Part shown: positions 61,236 through 64,000 of the stretch, in pieces
Position numbering within the stretch: position 1 is the first letter of the stretch
Layout: every line of letters starts with the position of its first letter
The notes under the pieces: generated by a model
Told to the model about the DNA's origin: nothing
The model's input: the letters and a program-made list of their open reading frames with translations, nothing else
The model's database searches: none
Position numbers and translations under genes: made by a program
NCBI GenBank assembly: GCA_007693595.1
Contig: REDI01000043.1
Span: 124,001-188,000, forward strand
Origin: Deltaproteobacteria bacterium
GTDB lineage: Bacteria > Myxococcota_A > UBA796 > GCA-2862545
Length of the DNA stretch: 64,000 nt
Direction: 5' to 3'

Positions 61236-63179
61236 TCAAGCCTGTACGAGGCGTTCCGCGAGGCGACTGCTCCGCTCGATGCGGCGCCGGAGCGCGGCCT
61301 CGAGGACTTCGGCGGAGCCCACGAGGGTGAGCTTCAGGCGCGCTCGGGTGAGTCCTGTGTAGATGAGCTCGCGACTGAGCAGGGGCGAGGGCTGACTCGG
61401 CAGCACGATCACGGTGTGGCGGAACTGGCTGCCCTGACTCTTGTGGATGGTCATGGCGAGGACCCGGCTGTGAGCGGGGAGCTGGGCTGCGGGGAGCATG
61501 CGCGGCCCCTCCGCGCTCAGGAAGGCGACCACGGGTCCATCCGATCCACGAAGTACGACGCCGACATCCCCGTTCATCAGATCGAGATCGTAGCGATTCT
61601 CAGTGATGATCACAGGCAAGCCCGGCACGAGGGTCGCGCTCAGGTCGAGCGGGAGCTGGGTGCTGAGTTGGCGGACGAGGGCTTGATTGAGCCCCGACAC
61701 CCCGCGCGGGCCGCGCCGGTGAGCACAGAGGATGCGCACGTCTTCGAAGGCGCGAACGATCGGCTCGACCGCCTCTCCGGGGCGCCATGCCAGGGCGGCC
61801 TGGATGGCGGGCCGCCAGACCTGGGCCAAGGCCTTCAGCGTGCGGGGTGATGGAGCGTCGCCAGGATCGGCGAGGTGGTGTAGATCGTCAAAGCGCGCAT
61901 GGACCTCGCCAGACGTTAGGATCGCCAGCGCGTCCGCGAGGCCTTCCTCGTCTCCACGGCTGATCGCCTGGGCTGCGACGCCGATCCCTGAGTCGGAGCC
62001 GAAGCGGAAGGGGGTGTCGTAGCGCACCACGCAGCTGCCCAAGGGGATGGGCTCGGATCGGGGCCTGGTCTGGATGTGAAGGGTGCGCTCGGGTCGGTGG
62101 GGATCGACGCGGGTGGCGAAGACTTCGGGATCGAGAGCGAGCACAGCCGTCAGCTCCTCGTCGGTGAGCGCGGGACCACCGTGCACGGTGAGGTCAGCGA
62201 ACACGCTGCCCGCCTCGACGCTGGCGAGCTGGTTGCGGTCGCCGAGCAGGATCAAGCGGGAGCTGGATCGCAGGGCCAGGAGCAGACGGCACATCATGGG
62301 CAGGTCGACCATGGAGGCTTCGTCGACGACGACCACGTCGTGCGGCAGCGGGTTGCGCGCGTGGTGGCGGAAGCGGGTGGTGTTGGACGGGTTGAAGCCC
62401 AGCAGCCGGTGCAGCGTGGTGGGCTGGAGCCCCTTGAGCCAGTCGCGCTCAGAAGGGGTGAAGCCCTGATCGAGGCCTTCACGCACCGCCTCGGCCATCC
62501 GCACCGCCGCCTTGCCCGTAGGCGCCGCGAGCGCGACCCGCGGAGGCTCGTCGGCTAGGTGGTGCAGCAGCGCCAGGGTGCGCTTGAGGGTGTAGGTCTT
62601 TCCGGTTCCGGGCCCTCCCGCGATCAGGGTGAGCCTGCGCCGCACCGCGACGAGCGCCCCGAGCCGCTGGAGCGGATCGGCCGTTGAGAAGAGCCTCTCG
62701 ACCACCTCAAGCGTCTCTTGGAGCGCGTCTGGCAGGGGGTCGAGGGGGGCGCGAGCCCGCGTGCGCAGGGCGGTGGCGAGGCGGTCTTGGTAGGTCCAGT
62801 AGCGTCGGCTGTGGAGCAGGCCCTCCCAGAGTACGAAGGGGCGCTCGGGCTGATCGAGGGTCGTATCGACGGCCGGACTCGCCGCGACCTTCGCGAGCCA
62901 GGCCTCGGGCTCGGGCCAGGACAGCTCGGGGGAGGAGGTGTCGCCGGTGCGGGCTGCCCGATCGATGGCCGTTTGGCTCACCGAACGCAGATCCACCCCC
63001 ACATGGCCGAAGCGAGGCGCGCGAACGGCGAAAGCGAGCCCGGTCTGGACCAGGGGGTCGTGCTCGCCGAGCAGCGGCGCGATGAGGGCGACGGTGTAGA
63101 GATCGGCCGCGTCAAGGACGTCGGCCTGAACGAAGGGTCCGGTGAGCTCGCGCAGCGGAGCGGGGAGGATGGCGCTCAT
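61236..63179 (-). CDS. recD: RecD subunit of exodeoxyribonuclease V
   Basis: 647 residues. SF1B helicase motifs: I GGPGTGKTYT, Ia ALAAPTGKAAVRMAEAV, II VVVVDEASMVDLPMM, III LGDRNQLASVEAG, then VLAMTIHKSQGSQF near the C-terminus and IYTGLTRAR. The N-terminal domain and overall length match RecD. It acts as the 5'-3' motor of RecBCD in double-strand break repair. The ATG overlaps the recB stop by ATGA; recB lies upstream. Confidence 0.95.
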   Translation of the reverse strand: MSAILPAPLRELTGPFVQADVLDAADLYTVALIAPLLGEHDPLVQTGLAFAVRAPRFGHVGVDLRSVSQTAIDRAARTGDTSSPELSWPEPEAWLAKVAASPAVDTTLDQPERPFVLWEGLLHSRRYWTYQDRLATALRTRARAPLDPLPDALQETLEVVERLFSTADPLQRLGALVAVRRRLTLIAGGPGTGKTYTLKRTLALLHHLADEPPRVALAAPTGKAAVRMAEAVREGLDQGFTPSERDWLKGLQPTTLHRLLGFNPSNTTRFRHHARNPLPHDVVVVDEASMVDLPMMCRLLLALRSSSRLILLGDRNQLASVEAGSVFADLTVHGGPALTDEELTAVLALDPEVFATRVDPHRPERTLHIQTRPRSEPIPLGSCVVRYDTPFRFGSDSGIGVAAQAISRGDEEGLADALAILTSGEVHARFDDLHHLADPGDAPSPRTLKALAQVWRPAIQAALAWRPGEAVEPIVRAFEDVRILCAHRRGPRGVSGLNQALVRQLSTQLPLDLSATLVPGLPVIITENRYDLDLMNGDVGVVLRGSDGPVVAFLSAEGPRMLPAAQLPAHSRVLAMTIHKSQGSQFRHTVIVLPSQPSPLLSRELIYTGLTRARLKLTLVGSAEVLEAALRRRIERSSRLAERLVQA

Positions 63180-64000
63180 GGAGCCCCCTCGTCGAGTAGG
63201 TCGGAGAGGTCGTGGATGACCTGGGCGGGGGGCGTATAGGCGAAGACGCCCGCGCCGGGCTCGCCGTTCATGCCCCGGATGAAGAGATAGGCGGCTCCTA
63301 GAACATGGGTCGAGTAGTGGTAGCGCGAACCGAGGCGGTAGCGCAGGAAGCGGTGCAGCCCCGTGAGGTAGAGGCTGGCCTGGAGGAGGTAGTGGTGCTC
63401 GACCATGGCGCCCGCCAAGCGCTCCGGGCGGTAGTCTCGCTGGGTCGACGCGCCGGTGGGGGCCCCTCGGTAGGGCGATCCCAGGCGGTTGGACTTATAG
63501 TCGGCGACGATCCAGCGCGGACCGTCGGGGGTGGTGATCCGCGCCGTGAGGTCGAGGCTCCCGGTGAGGAAGCCGGCGACCACCTCCCGCTGCATCGATG
63601 CGAGGCTCTGAATCCAGGCCTCGCCTTCGGGGAGGTCCTGCACGGCGGGGGCCAGGACCTCTGCCAGGGCAGCCCCGGTGAGACCCCGCTGCCCCTGCCA
63701 GCGGTACCCGCCGGCCACGGGGAGGTCGAACTCCAACTCATCGAGGCGGTCGTGGTGGGGGATGTCGCAGAGGCGTATCCCGTGAAAGGCAGGACCGAGG
63801 GGGGTCTGTAGGATCGAGGGCAGCGTGGCCTGCAAGGAAGCCAGGGCCGCTTCGTCGGTCAGGCCGAGTCGGGCGCCACACTGTTCGAGGAAGCTCGCGA
63901 GATCGGGCGCGCCGCTGCGAGGAAGGGGCTCGCCGGTGACGAAGTCGAGGTCCTCGAGCACACTGTGGATGGTAATCCCGGCCTCGCGGCCGCGGGGAAA
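63176..64000 (-). CDS. recB: RecB C-terminal nuclease domain (partial, runs off the window)
   Basis: Frame is open to the window edge; in-window residues start FPRGREAGITIHSVLEDLDF, which matches the FPRG...AG..LH...E block that opens the RecB nuclease domain. An internal GTG at 63961 is therefore not the start. Nuclease motifs GSLDLTARI, WIVADYKSNRLG and LLQASLYLTGLHRFLR (Asp, Asp-x-Lys, Gln/Tyr) are intact. Roughly the last 275 residues of a protein normally over 1000 are visible. Coupled to recD by ATGA. Confidence 0.95.
   Translation of the reverse strand, partial: FPRGREAGITIHSVLEDLDFVTGEPLPRSGAPDLASFLEQCGARLGLTDEAALASLQATLPSILQTPLGPAFHGIRLCDIPHHDRLDELEFDLPVAGGYRWQGQRGLTGAALAEVLAPAVQDLPEGEAWIQSLASMQREVVAGFLTGSLDLTARITTPDGPRWIVADYKSNRLGSPYRGAPTGASTQRDYRPERLAGAMVEHHYLLQASLYLTGLHRFLRYRLGSRYHYSTHVLGAAYLFIRGMNGEPGAGVFAYTPPAQVIHDLSDLLDEGAP

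Overview
The window reads as one contiguous stretch of a high-G+C Gram-negative chromosome. Genes are dense, starts are often GTG, and many neighbours overlap by ATGA or GTGA. It has many lipoprotein signal peptides, TPR proteins, a PEGA-type protein, a Hanks-type Ser/Thr kinase, a sigma54-dependent response regulator and a pair of Get3/ArsA-like ATPases. Together these suggest a Myxococcota-like (former Deltaproteobacteria) bacterium; that placement is inference, since no rRNA gene is present. I found no phage, insertion sequence, CRISPR array or convincing tRNA gene. No gap between genes exceeds about 260 bases.

Layout. 1-3.6 kb (+): a membrane protein with nine copies of an undescribed repeat, a small secreted protein, cutA, a HIT protein and a duplicated membrane protein. 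3.5-8.8 kb (-): a fused E1 alpha/beta 2-oxo-acid dehydrogenase, an acyltransferase-like protein and an HD protein in a tight operon, plus a two-TM protein. 8.9-13.8 kb (-): cysC, a PEGA-like protein, an adenosylhomocysteinase-like protein, a TPR protein and Ppx/GppA. 13.8-17.1 kb: plsX, an AI-2E transporter and an RRM protein. 17.4-22.6 kb (+): a signalling operon with a small helical protein, a sigma54 activator, a TPR-containing sensor kinase and a lone receiver; both receivers share an unusual insertion. 22.6-32.3 kb: Nudix, an orphan DNA methylase, MazG-like, Tim44/zinc-ribbon, TPM, GNAT, an SRPBCC-like protein, Dus, a lipoprotein and a tail-anchored Ser/Thr kinase.

32.5-44.5 kb (+) is the largest collinear block. 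It holds two lipoproteins, two other exported proteins, a family-5 solute-binding protein, two Dpp/Opp-type permeases, two ABC ATPases, a probable outer-membrane protein and a TolB-like propeller. This looks like an envelope-spanning import system, although its substrate cannot be read from the sequence. 44.6-49.7 kb carries a lipoprotein, an Ig-domain/barrel protein, a helical protein of unknown role and a small barrel-like protein.

49.7-64 kb: a FolE2 GTP cyclohydrolase fused to an XRE helix-turn-helix, a conserved-unknown gene, then pheS-pheT-metallophosphoesterase. This PheT lacks the usual N-terminal tRNA-binding OB domain. Next come an unknown protein and two overlapping lipoprotein genes. 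The Get3-like ATPases follow, and their P-loops have lost complementary lysines. Last come recD and the 3' end of recB, which runs off the window edge.

The strongest candidates for something new are the Get3-like pair with a predicted composite ATP site, the two-receiver signalling operon, the nine-repeat protein, the FolE2-XRE fusion and the envelope ABC operon.
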